Shown here: piece after piece, positions 44,260 through 53,798 of the stretch
How positions within the stretch are numbered: position 1 is the first letter of the stretch
Layout of the letters: each line of letters begins with the position of its first letter
Source: Williamsia sp.
GTDB taxonomy: Bacteria; Bacteroidota; Bacteroidia; Chitinophagales; Chitinophagaceae
Reading direction: 5' to 3'
Assembly (NCBI GenBank): GCA_015069695.1
Contig: JADCRZ010000005.1
Coordinates: forward strand, 124,001 to 188,000
DNA: 64,000 bases
Notes under the pieces: generated by a model
What the model was told of the DNA's origin: nothing
The model's database searches: none
What the model saw: the letters and a program-made list of their open reading frames with translations, nothing else
Made by a program: the position numbers and the translations under genes

Positions 44260-44844
44260 ATGTTTATTTCTTCCGGAAACAGCTTTGCCCGAACAGACGA
44301 AAAAGAGCTGCTTGATTTACTCAACCAGGGAGAATCCCGTGCTTTCACAGAAATCTATAACCGCTATTGGAAAAAACTTTTCACCCTGGCCGCCAACAAG
44401 CTGGATAACCTGGCAGAAGCAGAAGAACTGGTACAGGATATATTCACCGAACTCTGGAACCGCCGCGGAGAGCTGGCTATCACCACTTCCCTGGCTTCTT
44501 ACCTGGCGGTGGCTGCCAAATATAAAGTCATTGACCTCCTGGCAAAAAAAGCCCGGCACCGCAAATACCAGCAACACGCCGCCACCAACCAGCCAACCGC
44601 TGACTCGCCTACCCTGCAATGGCTCGACTGCCAGGAACTGAAAGAACGCATGTATAATTCCGTTGCCCGGCTTCCGGAAAAATGCCGCCTGGTATTTGAG
44701 CTCAGCCGCCACAAAGGATATTCTCAAAAACAGATCGCCTCCCGCCTGGGCATTTCAGAAAAAACAGTAGAAGCCCATCTTGGAAAAGCCCTGCGCACCC
44801 TGCGCACCAGCCTCAGCTCTTTTTTTGCACTGCTCCTCTTTTAA
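44260..44844 (+). CDS. ECF RNA polymerase sigma factor (locus B)
   Basis: A 194-residue ECF sigma factor. The ATG at 44260 is preferred to the TTG at 44254. Region 2: LLDLLNQGESRAFTEIYNRY, EEAEELVQDIFTELWNRRGEL-like AEELVQDIFTELWNRR. Region 4: LPEKCRLVFELSRHKGYSQKQIASRLGISEKTVEAHLGKALRTLR. No anti-sigma gene follows directly; the only FecR gene of this locus lies at 55304, after six other genes. It should activate genes of locus B once released by FecR. Confidence 0.93.
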   Translation: MFISSGNSFARTDEKELLDLLNQGESRAFTEIYNRYWKKLFTLAANKLDNLAEAEELVQDIFTELWNRRGELAITTSLASYLAVAAKYKVIDLLAKKARHRKYQQHAATNQPTADSPTLQWLDCQELKERMYNSVARLPEKCRLVFELSRHKGYSQKQIASRLGISEKTVEAHLGKALRTLRTSLSSFFALLLF

Positions 44845-44944
44845 CCTTCCTGTTCCCGGATCTCCTGCCGCAAAAAATATTTCTATCCCCACTAAGGGAT
44901 CGGTCTCTTTCGTCCGACTTATAGCCTGGAGAGTAGTAAACGAT

Positions 44945-45592
44945 ATGACCAAACGATTGCTTATTCATGCGCCGGTTTTGCTGTGGTTCCTTACCGTGTC
45001 CCTTGTATCCCCGGCACAGACAGATACCGCCTGGACAAAAAAGAAAGCCACTGAATGGTTCAACGGCCGCACATGGATGAAAGGCGTGAAACTGGCGCCC
45101 AGTACCTCTATCGACAAACTGGAGTTCGCCCGCCAGTACCAAGCCAACAGGACAGCCTGGGAGAAAACATTTTCTTTCCTGGCCGGCATAAAGCCCGATA
45201 CGCTACATCCGGGCAAATATATTATTGACGGCGATGATGCTTATGCAGACGTCACAGACAATCCATCAACCCCGCTTCCGGATGCCAAATGGCATTCTCA
45301 CCGGAAATACTGCGACATCCAGCTGGTGCTTGCCGGCAAAGAAAAAGTAGGCGTGGCGCCCGTTGCCGGCGCGCAAGTGGTTACGCCGTTTGACAATGAA
45401 AAAGGCGATGCGCAATTCTACAACCAGGATACGAACGGTACTTATTATACCATGACCACCGGTACGTTCTATATTTTCTTCCCTACCGATGCCCACCGGC
45501 CTTTTATAAAAGTAGACGGGGTAGATAAGGTTAAACGGATGCGCATCAAAGTAAAAGCAAGAACAGCCTCTCCGTCATTTTCCAAGTCATAA
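44945..45592 (+). CDS. YhcH/YjgK/YiaL-family (DUF386) protein, exported
   Basis: A 215-residue cupin-like protein. The ATG at 44945 gives a signal peptide (LLIHAPVLLWFLTVSLVSPAQ); the longer open frame upstream overlaps the sigma gene. The family core is GKYIIDGDDAYADV, KWHSHRKYCDIQLVLAGKEKVGV and GTFYIFFPTDAHRPFIKV with probable metal-binding H, E and D residues. Relatives are linked to sialic-acid or sugar-acid handling, perhaps as anomerase-like enzymes. A signal peptide is less usual for the cytoplasmic members. It is 10 nt before the enolase-superfamily gene. Confidence 0.85.
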   Translation: MTKRLLIHAPVLLWFLTVSLVSPAQTDTAWTKKKATEWFNGRTWMKGVKLAPSTSIDKLEFARQYQANRTAWEKTFSFLAGIKPDTLHPGKYIIDGDDAYADVTDNPSTPLPDAKWHSHRKYCDIQLVLAGKEKVGVAPVAGAQVVTPFDNEKGDAQFYNQDTNGTYYTMTTGTFYIFFPTDAHRPFIKVDGVDKVKRMRIKVKARTASPSFSKS

Positions 45593-45602
45593 ACATCATA
45601 CA

Positions 45603-46862
45603 ATGGAATCAACCAGACGCAAATTTTTAGGAACCGCTTTCATGGGAGGACTGGCCGCAGCCATACCATCCTCCTCAAAAGCTTCCGCTAAAAAACACAA
45701 TGCGGACAATCCCCGGTACGCCAAACTGGATGCAGCCCTGAAAAAGCCGGTCTTTAAAAAAGAACTGTTCAGCTCTCCCGTGATCATCGAAACCCTGGAG
45801 CTGCTGCGTTACAAAGACAAATTTATCTGCCGGGTGCGTTCAAAAGATGGAGCAGAAGGATATTCGTTCGGACAGGATAACCAGTTCAAATCTGTATGGC
45901 CGGTATTTACCAACCGCCTGCAGCCTTTCTTTATCGGCAAAGATGCCCGCGACCTGGAAGACCTGCTGGAACAAGCCACCGTATACGAGAGCAATTATAA
46001 ACTGCAGGGCATCGCCATCTGGGTGCCGCTCGCTACCATTGAATTTGCCATCCTGGACATGCTGGGCATCATGGTGAAAAAATCTATCGGCGAGCTGATC
46101 GGCACAGTGCGCACCAACAAGATCCATGTATACCAGGCCAACAGTGAACGCGACATCTCTGCCGAGCTTACCATCGAACACCTGAAGGAAGAGCTGGCCA
46201 AGACCAAGGCAAAGGCCATCAAATTCAAGCTGGGCGGAAGAATGAGCCATACAGAATACCCGGCCGGCCGCAGCGAAAAATTAATACCGCTGGTACGCAA
46301 AACCTTTGGCGACCAGATGGTGATCTCTGCCGATGCCAACGGTTCTTATGATGTAAAGGAAGCCATCCGGATCGGCAAGATCATGGAAGCATATAAATAC
46401 GATTTCTACGAAGAGCCGGTTCCTTTTGACTGGTACGAAGAAACAAAGCAGGTGGCCGATGCCGTCAACATTCCCATCGCCGGCGGGGAACAGGAGCCGA
46501 GCATGCACAATTTCCGCTGGCTGCTCGCCAACGACGGGTTGCAGATCGTACAGGCCGATATGTTTTATTTCGGCGGCATGGTACGCTGTGTAAGGGTGGC
46601 ACGCATGGCCGAAGCCCTGGGCAAACTGCATATACCGCACGTGTCCAGCATCGGGTATATCTATATGATGCATTTTATTTCTGTCATCCCCAATGCCGGT
46701 CCCTACCACGAATACAAATCATTCAAGCTTGATTTTCCCTTTGAATGCAAAACTTCTTCGCTGGTGCCGGAAGATGGCGTGGTAACCGTTCCTACCGGTC
46801 CCGGCATGGGCATCATCATCGATCCCGATTACGTGAAGAAACATGAAGTATTAAAAGGCTGA
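45603..46862 (+). CDS. Enolase-superfamily enzyme (mandelate racemase type) with Tat signal
   Basis: A 419-residue enzyme with a twin-arginine signal (STRRKFLGTAFMGGLAAA). The enolase-superfamily barrel shows the base K207/K209 in KFKLGG, metal ligands D244 (ADANGSYD), E271 region (YEEPVP, E270-E271) and E296 (GGEQEPS), and a candidate second base H346 (HVSSIG). Members abstract a proton next to a carboxylate and act as sugar-acid dehydratases, racemases or cycloisomerases. Next to a GH28 pectinase, a uronate-derived acid is the likely substrate, but the exact reaction cannot be read. Confidence 0.85.
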   Translation: MESTRRKFLGTAFMGGLAAAIPSSSKASAKKHNADNPRYAKLDAALKKPVFKKELFSSPVIIETLELLRYKDKFICRVRSKDGAEGYSFGQDNQFKSVWPVFTNRLQPFFIGKDARDLEDLLEQATVYESNYKLQGIAIWVPLATIEFAILDMLGIMVKKSIGELIGTVRTNKIHVYQANSERDISAELTIEHLKEELAKTKAKAIKFKLGGRMSHTEYPAGRSEKLIPLVRKTFGDQMVISADANGSYDVKEAIRIGKIMEAYKYDFYEEPVPFDWYEETKQVADAVNIPIAGGEQEPSMHNFRWLLANDGLQIVQADMFYFGGMVRCVRVARMAEALGKLHIPHVSSIGYIYMMHFISVIPNAGPYHEYKSFKLDFPFECKTSSLVPEDGVVTVPTGPGMGIIIDPDYVKKHEVLKG

Positions 46863-46911
46863 TCAACTCACTATAAGAACACCTCTTTTTCAGGATTGCA
46901 AAAAACACCGT

Positions 46912-49900
46912 ATGAATAAAATACTATCAGGGCTCATGCTCTTGCTGTGCTGCCTGCAAGGCATCGCGCAGACACAGAGCCGGCAGATTACAGGAACCAT
47001 CACCAACCGGGAAACCGGGGAAAAGCTGGTAGGCGCCAGCATTGTGATCAAAGGCACCAAACAAGGCACCACCACCAATGCGGCCGGTACGTTCACGCTC
47101 AATATGGTCCCCGGCGACCAGGTACTGGTCATATCCAGCCAGGGATACCAGGAACAGGAAATAGCCGTGCAACGGCGGGTGAGCATTGACGTAGCACTTT
47201 CGTCTGCTGCACAAACCATCAGCGAAGTAGTGGTGGTAGGTTATGGTACGCAGAAAAAAAGAAACGTAACAGGCGCCGTAGCCTCTTACAATGCAGATGA
47301 CATCGTTAGCCGTCCGGTGGCGCGCGTCGACCAGGCATTGGTAGGCCAGATCGCAGGCGTGGAAGTAAAACAAACAACAGGCATTCCGGGCAAGGCATTC
47401 AGCATAAACGTGCGCGGTACCGGTTCTATCTCGGCCGGCAACGAACCCCTGTATGTAATAGACGGATTTCCGCTGACCCAGGCGGCGCAAAATACGGCCG
47501 GCGGATTCACCAATGGCAACCCGATGGACAATATCAATCCGAATGATATAGAATCTGTGCAAGTATTGAAAGATGCGGCGGCGGCAGCCATCTATGGTTC
47601 AAGAGCGGCCAACGGAGTTGTTTTGATCACCACCAAAAGAGGAAGAACAGGCAAACCGCTTGTGAACGTAAACGCCTACAGTGGCTTTGCGCAGGCCAGC
47701 CGCAAACTGGATGTATTGAGCGGCCAGGAATGGGTAGACCGTGCCACCGAGATCATCAATGCGCAATGGGTCGCTTCCGGTGCCGGCCGTACAGCCGCCC
47801 AAACAACCGACCAGCGCCGGCAGATATTAGGACTGGCAGCAGGGACCTACAATACGAATTACATGCTGGACGACCGCTGGGCCATGCCCGGTCATCCGGG
47901 CCTTTACTACATAGACTGGCAGGATGAAGTGCTGCGCAAAGGGCTTGTACAGAACTACCAGCTTTCGGCCAGCGGTGGAAATGAGTTTGTAAAATACTAT
48001 GTGTCGGGTAACTATGGCAAGCAGGAAGGAATCGTTCCCGGCAGCGATTACACCAACTACGCATTCAGGTCCAATGTAGAAGTCAATGCATCCAAACGGT
48101 TGAAGTTTGGATTGAACATCGCGCCGGCTTATTCCGTTACCAACGACCCTTCGGTAGAGGGAAAAAGCAGCATCTGGCGGATGGCCCTTTCGTTTACGCC
48201 CGTACAGCAAAGTCCGGCCGGCAGCGTGAATGTGGGAAACAATGCACAGTATCCGTGGGCAAACCCCGACAACGATCCGCTCTACAGGTTTAAAAACAAC
48301 ATCGGCATCACAAAGCGTTTCCGCACACTGGCTTCTTTCTTTGCGGAGTACCAGCTGATGAGCGGTCTTTCGTTGAAGACAACCGTGAACCTGGACAACA
48401 CAGATGCAAACACCAAGTCATATACTCCCTTCGGCGGCACCGGAACGGTGATCACCAGAACAAACACGCCCGGCGTTATTACATCCGGATCATTTACTTC
48501 TTACAAGCTCATGACCTTTGTAAATGAAAACACCGTCAACTATACCAAAACATTCAATGACGTACACAACCTGACGGCATTGGCGGGGTATTCATTCAAT
48601 GCAGACAAGCTGCAAACGCAAAACTTTGCCTCTAACGGCGGCTTCAACAACAGTGTCATTACAACACTCAATGCCGCTGCTGCCATCACCGGCAACACGC
48701 TCGAAACACAAAACAACCTCCTCTCTTATTTCGGACGGATACAGTATGATTACGAAAATAAATATTTGCTGTCTACCAGCCTGCGCCGCGACGGTTCGTC
48801 CCGTTTCGGCAGCAATACCAAATGGGGCTTGTTCCCATCGCTCTCCCTGGGCTGGCGCGTATCAGATGAAAAATTCATGAAGGCTGTCGGCTTTCTCAGC
48901 GACCTGAAACTCAGGGGCAGCTATGGCGAATCGGGCAACTACAATATCGGCGACTACTCCAGCATTCCTACCCTGGCAACCTATAACTATTCTTTCAACG
49001 GCGCCGCTGCCGTGGGCCAGGCTCCCAACAACATCGTGAACTCGAACCTGACCTGGGAAAAATCAAAGACCCTGGATGTGGGGCTGGACGCAGGCATCAT
49101 CCGCAACCGGGTAAACTTTTCTTTTGATTACTATGTGAAAAACAATACCGACTTATTGCTGAATGTACCCATCCCCGGCCAGAGCGGTTTTACCAGCGTA
49201 CTAAGCAATGCCGGACAGGTTCGCAACAAGGGGTGGGAGCTTGAGATCAATTCAAGAAACGCCACCGGCGCATTACAATGGAACACTTCTCTCAACCTCA
49301 CTCACAATACCAACAAGATCATTGCCCTGGCAGGCGGACAAACCCAGATCCTGATACCCAGCAGGTACGACATACCCAACAGCGTGCTGAAAGTGGGCTA
49401 TGCCCTGAACAGCATTTCCGTGATCAGGCAAATTGGTATCCTCTCACAGGCAGACATCGATAAAAAGGTGCCGATGTTCAATACTGAAAGCGCCGGCGAT
49501 CCCAAATATCTGGATGCCAACGGCGATGGCGTTATTACGGCTGATGACCGCGTGATCGTAGGGCATCCCACACCGGATTATATCTGGGGCATCACCAACT
49601 CGTTCCGGTACAAAGGATTCGATCTCAGCTTCCTGGTACAGGGACAAAACGGCGGATCTATTTATTCACTGCTGGGACGTGCTATCGGCAGAACAGGGCT
49701 GTCCTCTACGGAGAACGAGCTGGGCATCAACCGCGACCGCTGGCGCTCGGCTTCCATGCCCGGCAACGGAACAACGCCCAAAGCTTTTTCAACATTTGGC
49801 TCTATCAAAAACACCGACTGGTTGTATTCAAGCGATTACTGGCGGGTACGCAATATCACGCTAGGGTATGACCTGGGCAAACTGGTAAAAAATAAATTTA

Positions 49901-50085
49901 TGCAGAGCGGCCGGATATATGCCACCCTCGAAAACTTCTTTGGAAAAGACAAGTATTACGGCGGGTTGAACAGCGAAGCGGCAAACGAAGACCTGAGCGG
50001 AAGCGGCCTCTACCCCGATGCGGGCGATTACGGCGGCCTTCCGCTGCCCAAGTCGTTTATCCTGGGTCTTAACATCAATTTCTAA
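46912..50085 (+). CDS. SusC/RagA-type TonB-dependent receptor (locus B, no STN)
   Basis: A 1057-residue outer-membrane transporter. Signal peptide 1-21 (CCLQGIAQ), carboxypeptidase-like domain about 23-105 (ITGTITNRETGEKLVGASIV), TonB box region EVVVVGYGTQKKRNVTGAV, plug with DAAAAAIYGSRAANGVVLIT and a barrel ending LPKSFILGLNINF. It lacks an STN domain. Over its whole mature length it is strongly similar to the SusC at 56494, including NTNYMLDDRWA, GHPGLYYIDWQD and LYSSDYWR, so the two are paralogues. The susD start lies 18 nt downstream. Confidence 0.94.
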   Translation: MNKILSGLMLLLCCLQGIAQTQSRQITGTITNRETGEKLVGASIVIKGTKQGTTTNAAGTFTLNMVPGDQVLVISSQGYQEQEIAVQRRVSIDVALSSAAQTISEVVVVGYGTQKKRNVTGAVASYNADDIVSRPVARVDQALVGQIAGVEVKQTTGIPGKAFSINVRGTGSISAGNEPLYVIDGFPLTQAAQNTAGGFTNGNPMDNINPNDIESVQVLKDAAAAAIYGSRAANGVVLITTKRGRTGKPLVNVNAYSGFAQASRKLDVLSGQEWVDRATEIINAQWVASGAGRTAAQTTDQRRQILGLAAGTYNTNYMLDDRWAMPGHPGLYYIDWQDEVLRKGLVQNYQLSASGGNEFVKYYVSGNYGKQEGIVPGSDYTNYAFRSNVEVNASKRLKFGLNIAPAYSVTNDPSVEGKSSIWRMALSFTPVQQSPAGSVNVGNNAQYPWANPDNDPLYRFKNNIGITKRFRTLASFFAEYQLMSGLSLKTTVNLDNTDANTKSYTPFGGTGTVITRTNTPGVITSGSFTSYKLMTFVNENTVNYTKTFNDVHNLTALAGYSFNADKLQTQNFASNGGFNNSVITTLNAAAAITGNTLETQNNLLSYFGRIQYDYENKYLLSTSLRRDGSSRFGSNTKWGLFPSLSLGWRVSDEKFMKAVGFLSDLKLRGSYGESGNYNIGDYSSIPTLATYNYSFNGAAAVGQAPNNIVNSNLTWEKSKTLDVGLDAGIIRNRVNFSFDYYVKNNTDLLLNVPIPGQSGFTSVLSNAGQVRNKGWELEINSRNATGALQWNTSLNLTHNTNKIIALAGGQTQILIPSRYDIPNSVLKVGYALNSISVIRQIGILSQADIDKKVPMFNTESAGDPKYLDANGDGVITADDRVIVGHPTPDYIWGITNSFRYKGFDLSFLVQGQNGGSIYSLLGRAIGRTGLSSTENELGINRDRWRSASMPGNGTTPKAFSTFGSIKNTDWLYSSDYWRVRNITLGYDLGKLVKNKFMQSGRIYATLENFFGKDKYYGGLNSEAANEDLSGSGLYPDAGDYGGLPLPKSFILGLNINF

Positions 50086-50103
50086 TTGCGTCAATCTACA
50101 AAC

Positions 50104-51612
50104 ATGAAAAAAGCGCTATCAGCCCTTCTTATAATTGCAGGAACGCTTGTGCAGTTTTCCTGCAGCAAGGAGCTTAATCTCAAGCCCATCTCCGCGGCTA
50201 CCGCACTCACTTTTTATGCAACAACAAACGATTTCCTGCAGGGCATCAACGCAGCATACAGTTCATTAAAAGATTATCCCGACAGGCAGCTGAACCTTTC
50301 GGAAACAAGGTCAGACAATCTCTACGCCGTTTCAGACGGCGGGGTGCGCGACTGGGAAGGCATCAACAATTTCCAGCGCGGCATTACCAGCAATCCTTAT
50401 ATCACTTCTGCGTGGGTCAACAATTTCAACGGCATCTACAAGGCCAATGTCCTGCTGGATCAGCTGCAGAAGAACGGAACCGTGATTGCAGATGCATCGC
50501 TGCGGACAAGGCTCGAAGCAGAAGCCCGTTTTCTCCGCGCATTTTTTTATTTCGACCTGGTAAGATGGTTCGGCGAGGTGCCGCTGGTGCAGAAGCCCCT
50601 TGCGTTGGATGAGGCCATCGGCATCCCCCGCAACAGCGTGACCGATGTATACAACCTGATCATCTCCGACCTGAAATTTGCAGGCGATAACCTGCCCGCA
50701 CCGGATGGCTATGCCGCTGCAGACAAGGGCCGCGCCACCAAATGGGCCGCCAAGGGCATACTTGCCCTGGTATACATGACCCGCTCTGCACCCACCTACG
50801 ACATCAAAGGACCCGGGCTCGGACTGAACGAATGGAGCCAGGCAGCTTCCCTGTTGAACGAAATCATTGCCAGCGGCAAATACACCTTCTTATCTGCTTA
50901 CAGCAATATTTTTTCCTACACCAATGAAAACAACAGCGAGGTGGTTTTTGATGTGGAATACATCAGCGGACAAAACCCGGTGATCGGCTCTTCGTTTCCT
51001 TCCCTGCTGGTACCCGATGTTTACTTCCGTTCACTGGGCAAGCTCGACCAGAACGGATTAAGCATCCGCCCTGTTTCAAACAGTTTATACAATTCATACG
51101 AAGCGGCAGATAACCGGCGGGCTTTTTCAACGCAAAAAGGGTTTGTATACAACGGTGATGTGGAAACGCGCCCCTTCTTCAAAAAATATCTCGACATTAC
51201 CAAGATCCCTACCAAGGCTGTTGACTGGCCCGTCAACTTTGTTATGCTGCGTTACACGGATGTGCTGATGCTGAAGGCTGAATGCGTACTGCACGGAGCG
51301 CCGGGCTCGCAGGCCGCGGATGTAGATGCCGTAGTGAACCAGGTACGCGCAAGGGCAGGGCTGGCTCCCAGAAACGGTGTCACCTTGTTGCAGCTGTTTG
51401 ACGAAAGAAGAAGGGAATTTGCGGGTGAAGGCTCGCGCTGGCACGATCTGGTAAGAAGCGGCTCCATCGAAGCTATCATGAACGCATGGATCGCCGCAGA
51501 TGATGCGCAGCACAAAATAGCGCCCTTTCAGAAAAACTACATCATCTATCCTGTACCCCAAAGTGAAATGGATATCAATCACGGTGTATTCATCCAGAAC
51601 GCGGGGTACTAG
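50104..51612 (+). CDS. SusD/RagB-type glycan-binding lipoprotein (locus B)
   Basis: A 502-residue surface lipoprotein. The ATG at 50104 gives a signal peptide with lipobox VQFSC (cysteine about residue 21), then SKELNLKPIS. SusD features: RLEAEARFLRAFFYFDLVRWFGEVPLV, YTDVLMLKAECVLHGAPGSQ, VNQVRARAGLAP, LFDERRREFAGEGSRWHDLVR, and the final IYPVPQSEMDINHGVFIQNAGY-type end. It is the only SusD in this locus, though two SusC paralogues are present. Followed by an esterase gene after 58 nt. Confidence 0.94.
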   Translation: MKKALSALLIIAGTLVQFSCSKELNLKPISAATALTFYATTNDFLQGINAAYSSLKDYPDRQLNLSETRSDNLYAVSDGGVRDWEGINNFQRGITSNPYITSAWVNNFNGIYKANVLLDQLQKNGTVIADASLRTRLEAEARFLRAFFYFDLVRWFGEVPLVQKPLALDEAIGIPRNSVTDVYNLIISDLKFAGDNLPAPDGYAAADKGRATKWAAKGILALVYMTRSAPTYDIKGPGLGLNEWSQAASLLNEIIASGKYTFLSAYSNIFSYTNENNSEVVFDVEYISGQNPVIGSSFPSLLVPDVYFRSLGKLDQNGLSIRPVSNSLYNSYEAADNRRAFSTQKGFVYNGDVETRPFFKKYLDITKIPTKAVDWPVNFVMLRYTDVLMLKAECVLHGAPGSQAADVDAVVNQVRARAGLAPRNGVTLLQLFDERRREFAGEGSRWHDLVRSGSIEAIMNAWIAADDAQHKIAPFQKNYIIYPVPQSEMDINHGVFIQNAGY

Positions 51613-51670
51613 TTAACGGGTGGGGCAGGTGTAGGTCTACGATGCATAGCATTAAATTCAAATCGGTATT

Positions 51671-53695
51671 ATGAGGTCGTTGCTTAAGGGCATAACCGGG
51701 TGGATCTTTTTTTTGCTACTGCCGTTTAAGGCCCTCGTCCAGAAGCCTTTTTCCGTGGCCGATTGGGAGGCCGGCCGGTCGCTGCATGCGTACTTGCTTG
51801 AAAAAGTTCATAAGCAATACGATGAGCGGAGGGCGGCGTTGAATAGGGCCGTTGGTTCCCGCCGTTCTGCCATGGCCTACTGTTATTCCATGCGCCAGAG
51901 GCTGCTGAAACTGCTGGGCAGCATGCCGCCGATGTCACCCCTGAACCCGGTGGTAACGGGCAGCAATAAGCGCGAAGGTTATACGGTCAAAAATATTATC
52001 TACGAGAGCTTCCCCCATCATCACGTAACGGCCAGCTTGTACTTGCCCGGCTTGCCGGGCAGGCTGCCGGCCGTGATCTTTTTGTGTGGGCATGAAGATG
52101 CGGCCAAAAGCACGGAATCTTACCAGCGAACAGCTATCTTGTTTGCAAAGAACGGCTTTGTTGTATTGGTGATTGATCCGATTTCGCAGGGAGAAAGATT
52201 GCAGCTGACCAGTGCAGCCGAAAATGCCCTGGACCGCGTCGGAAAAAAAGAACATACCCTGTTGAATGAGCTGGCTAACCTGGCCGGTACATCTGCTGCT
52301 GCATACCAGCTCTGGGACAACAAGCGCGGGCTTGATTACCTGACCACCCTGCCCGAAGTAGATACGGCCCGCATCGGATGTATCGGCAATTCAGGTGGGG
52401 GCATGCAGGCCATTTATTTTACCGGGTATGAAAAGCGCCTGAAAGCAACGGCCGTCTGCAGTTACCTGTCGAGCCATGAACGCATGTATGACCTGGAAGG
52501 CCCTACGGACGGCTGTGTTGAGCTGCCGGATGAAGGCCGGGAGCACATGGAAATGAGTGATTACCTGGCAGCAGCGGCACCCATACCCCTCCTGGTGCTG
52601 GCAGGCCGTTTCGACAGCATTGATTTTATCGGAACCGAAAACGCAGTTGATGACCTTACCCGCTTGTATACGGCCCTGGGTAAAAGGGACCGGATCCATT
52701 TGTTTACGTACGATGACGGGCACGGGATCTCAAAACCCAAGCGGGAAGCCGCGCTTGCCTGGTTCAGGAAATGGCTGTGCAAAGACGCCAGCCTGGTAAA
52801 AGAAAATTCTTTTTCCATTCTGCCCGGCGATCAACTGCAGGCTACAAAAACCGGCCAGGTAAGTACCGATTTTCGGGATGAAGCATCCATAGCATCCCGC
52901 AACCTGTTGCTCTTTGAATCACTCGCTGCACAGCGCAATAAATTTCTTCAACGCAGCAGGGAAGTTCTGGTACAAGACATCGCCCGGCTGATCAGGTGGG
53001 AGCCCAATACTGCGGCTATTGAAACAGAACGCAAAGCAGACATGGTAAAGAATGGCATCACTTATCAGCCGCTGATCATCCGCAGGCAGGGAGAACTGCC
53101 TGTAACCTTATTGGTGGTCATGCCTGCCGGTACACCTAAAAAAATCGTGTTGTGGCTTGGCGAACAAGGCAAAGCGGGGCTGGCAGACAGCAGCCGTTTA
53201 TTGCAGGCTTGTCTTGCTGAAAGGGCAGCGCTGGTCCTGGCTGATATCCGGGGCACCGGCGAAAGCGAAGACAAGGCCGAGTTCAATGAATACCGGTATT
53301 CAAACAAGGAATACCGCAACGCCATGCTTTCTTTGCATATCGGCAGCTCGCTGGTAACACAGCGCGTGGGCGATATCCTTACCCTGGTTAAATGGATGGG
53401 CACCGACGAACGCTTCAGCGGACTGCCGGTAGAGTTAAATGCAAACGGTGTGCTTACCGTTCCGGCCTTATACGCAGCGCTTTTTACAAATGCTTTCAGC
53501 AATATCAGGCTGTACGGAGGCATCAGGTCTTACAGGGACATATTTGAGCAGCCCCGGGGCAGAGACTGGTATTCTTACTTCGTACCCGGCATGGTAAAAT
53601 ACTATGACCTGCCCGATCTGCTTCCCCTGATCAATGCGCCGCATGTGTTCTTTGATGACCGGGAAACGGCCAGGCAAAGAAATTATCTTAAATAA
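51671..53695 (+). CDS. Exported double alpha/beta-hydrolase, probable pectin esterase (CE19-like)
   Basis: A 674-residue protein with an N-terminal hydrophobic signal. The first alpha/beta-hydrolase domain (about 90-375) has VIFLCGHEDAAKS, nucleophile S241 in IGNSGGGMQA, probable acid D315 (AGRFDSIDF) and H351 (DDGHGIS). The second domain (about 440-674) keeps LADIRGTGESED, but its nucleophile elbow reads VELNANG, without serine, so it is probably inactive. The layout resembles the acetyl xylan esterase/BT1017-type pectin methylesterase group. Next to GH28, removal of methyl or acetyl groups from pectin is the best guess. Confidence 0.75.
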   Translation: MRSLLKGITGWIFFLLLPFKALVQKPFSVADWEAGRSLHAYLLEKVHKQYDERRAALNRAVGSRRSAMAYCYSMRQRLLKLLGSMPPMSPLNPVVTGSNKREGYTVKNIIYESFPHHHVTASLYLPGLPGRLPAVIFLCGHEDAAKSTESYQRTAILFAKNGFVVLVIDPISQGERLQLTSAAENALDRVGKKEHTLLNELANLAGTSAAAYQLWDNKRGLDYLTTLPEVDTARIGCIGNSGGGMQAIYFTGYEKRLKATAVCSYLSSHERMYDLEGPTDGCVELPDEGREHMEMSDYLAAAAPIPLLVLAGRFDSIDFIGTENAVDDLTRLYTALGKRDRIHLFTYDDGHGISKPKREAALAWFRKWLCKDASLVKENSFSILPGDQLQATKTGQVSTDFRDEASIASRNLLLFESLAAQRNKFLQRSREVLVQDIARLIRWEPNTAAIETERKADMVKNGITYQPLIIRRQGELPVTLLVVMPAGTPKKIVLWLGEQGKAGLADSSRLLQACLAERAALVLADIRGTGESEDKAEFNEYRYSNKEYRNAMLSLHIGSSLVTQRVGDILTLVKWMGTDERFSGLPVELNANGVLTVPALYAALFTNAFSNIRLYGGIRSYRDIFEQPRGRDWYSYFVPGMVKYYDLPDLLPLINAPHVFFDDRETARQRNYLK

Positions 53696-53798
53696 TACCA
53701 AATTGAACGAACTGGTATGGCATACATCGTAAACCCACCCCTAATCCCTTCTCAACACTGCACACCACCAAATCCAAATCGATATAAGTACACCTGTT

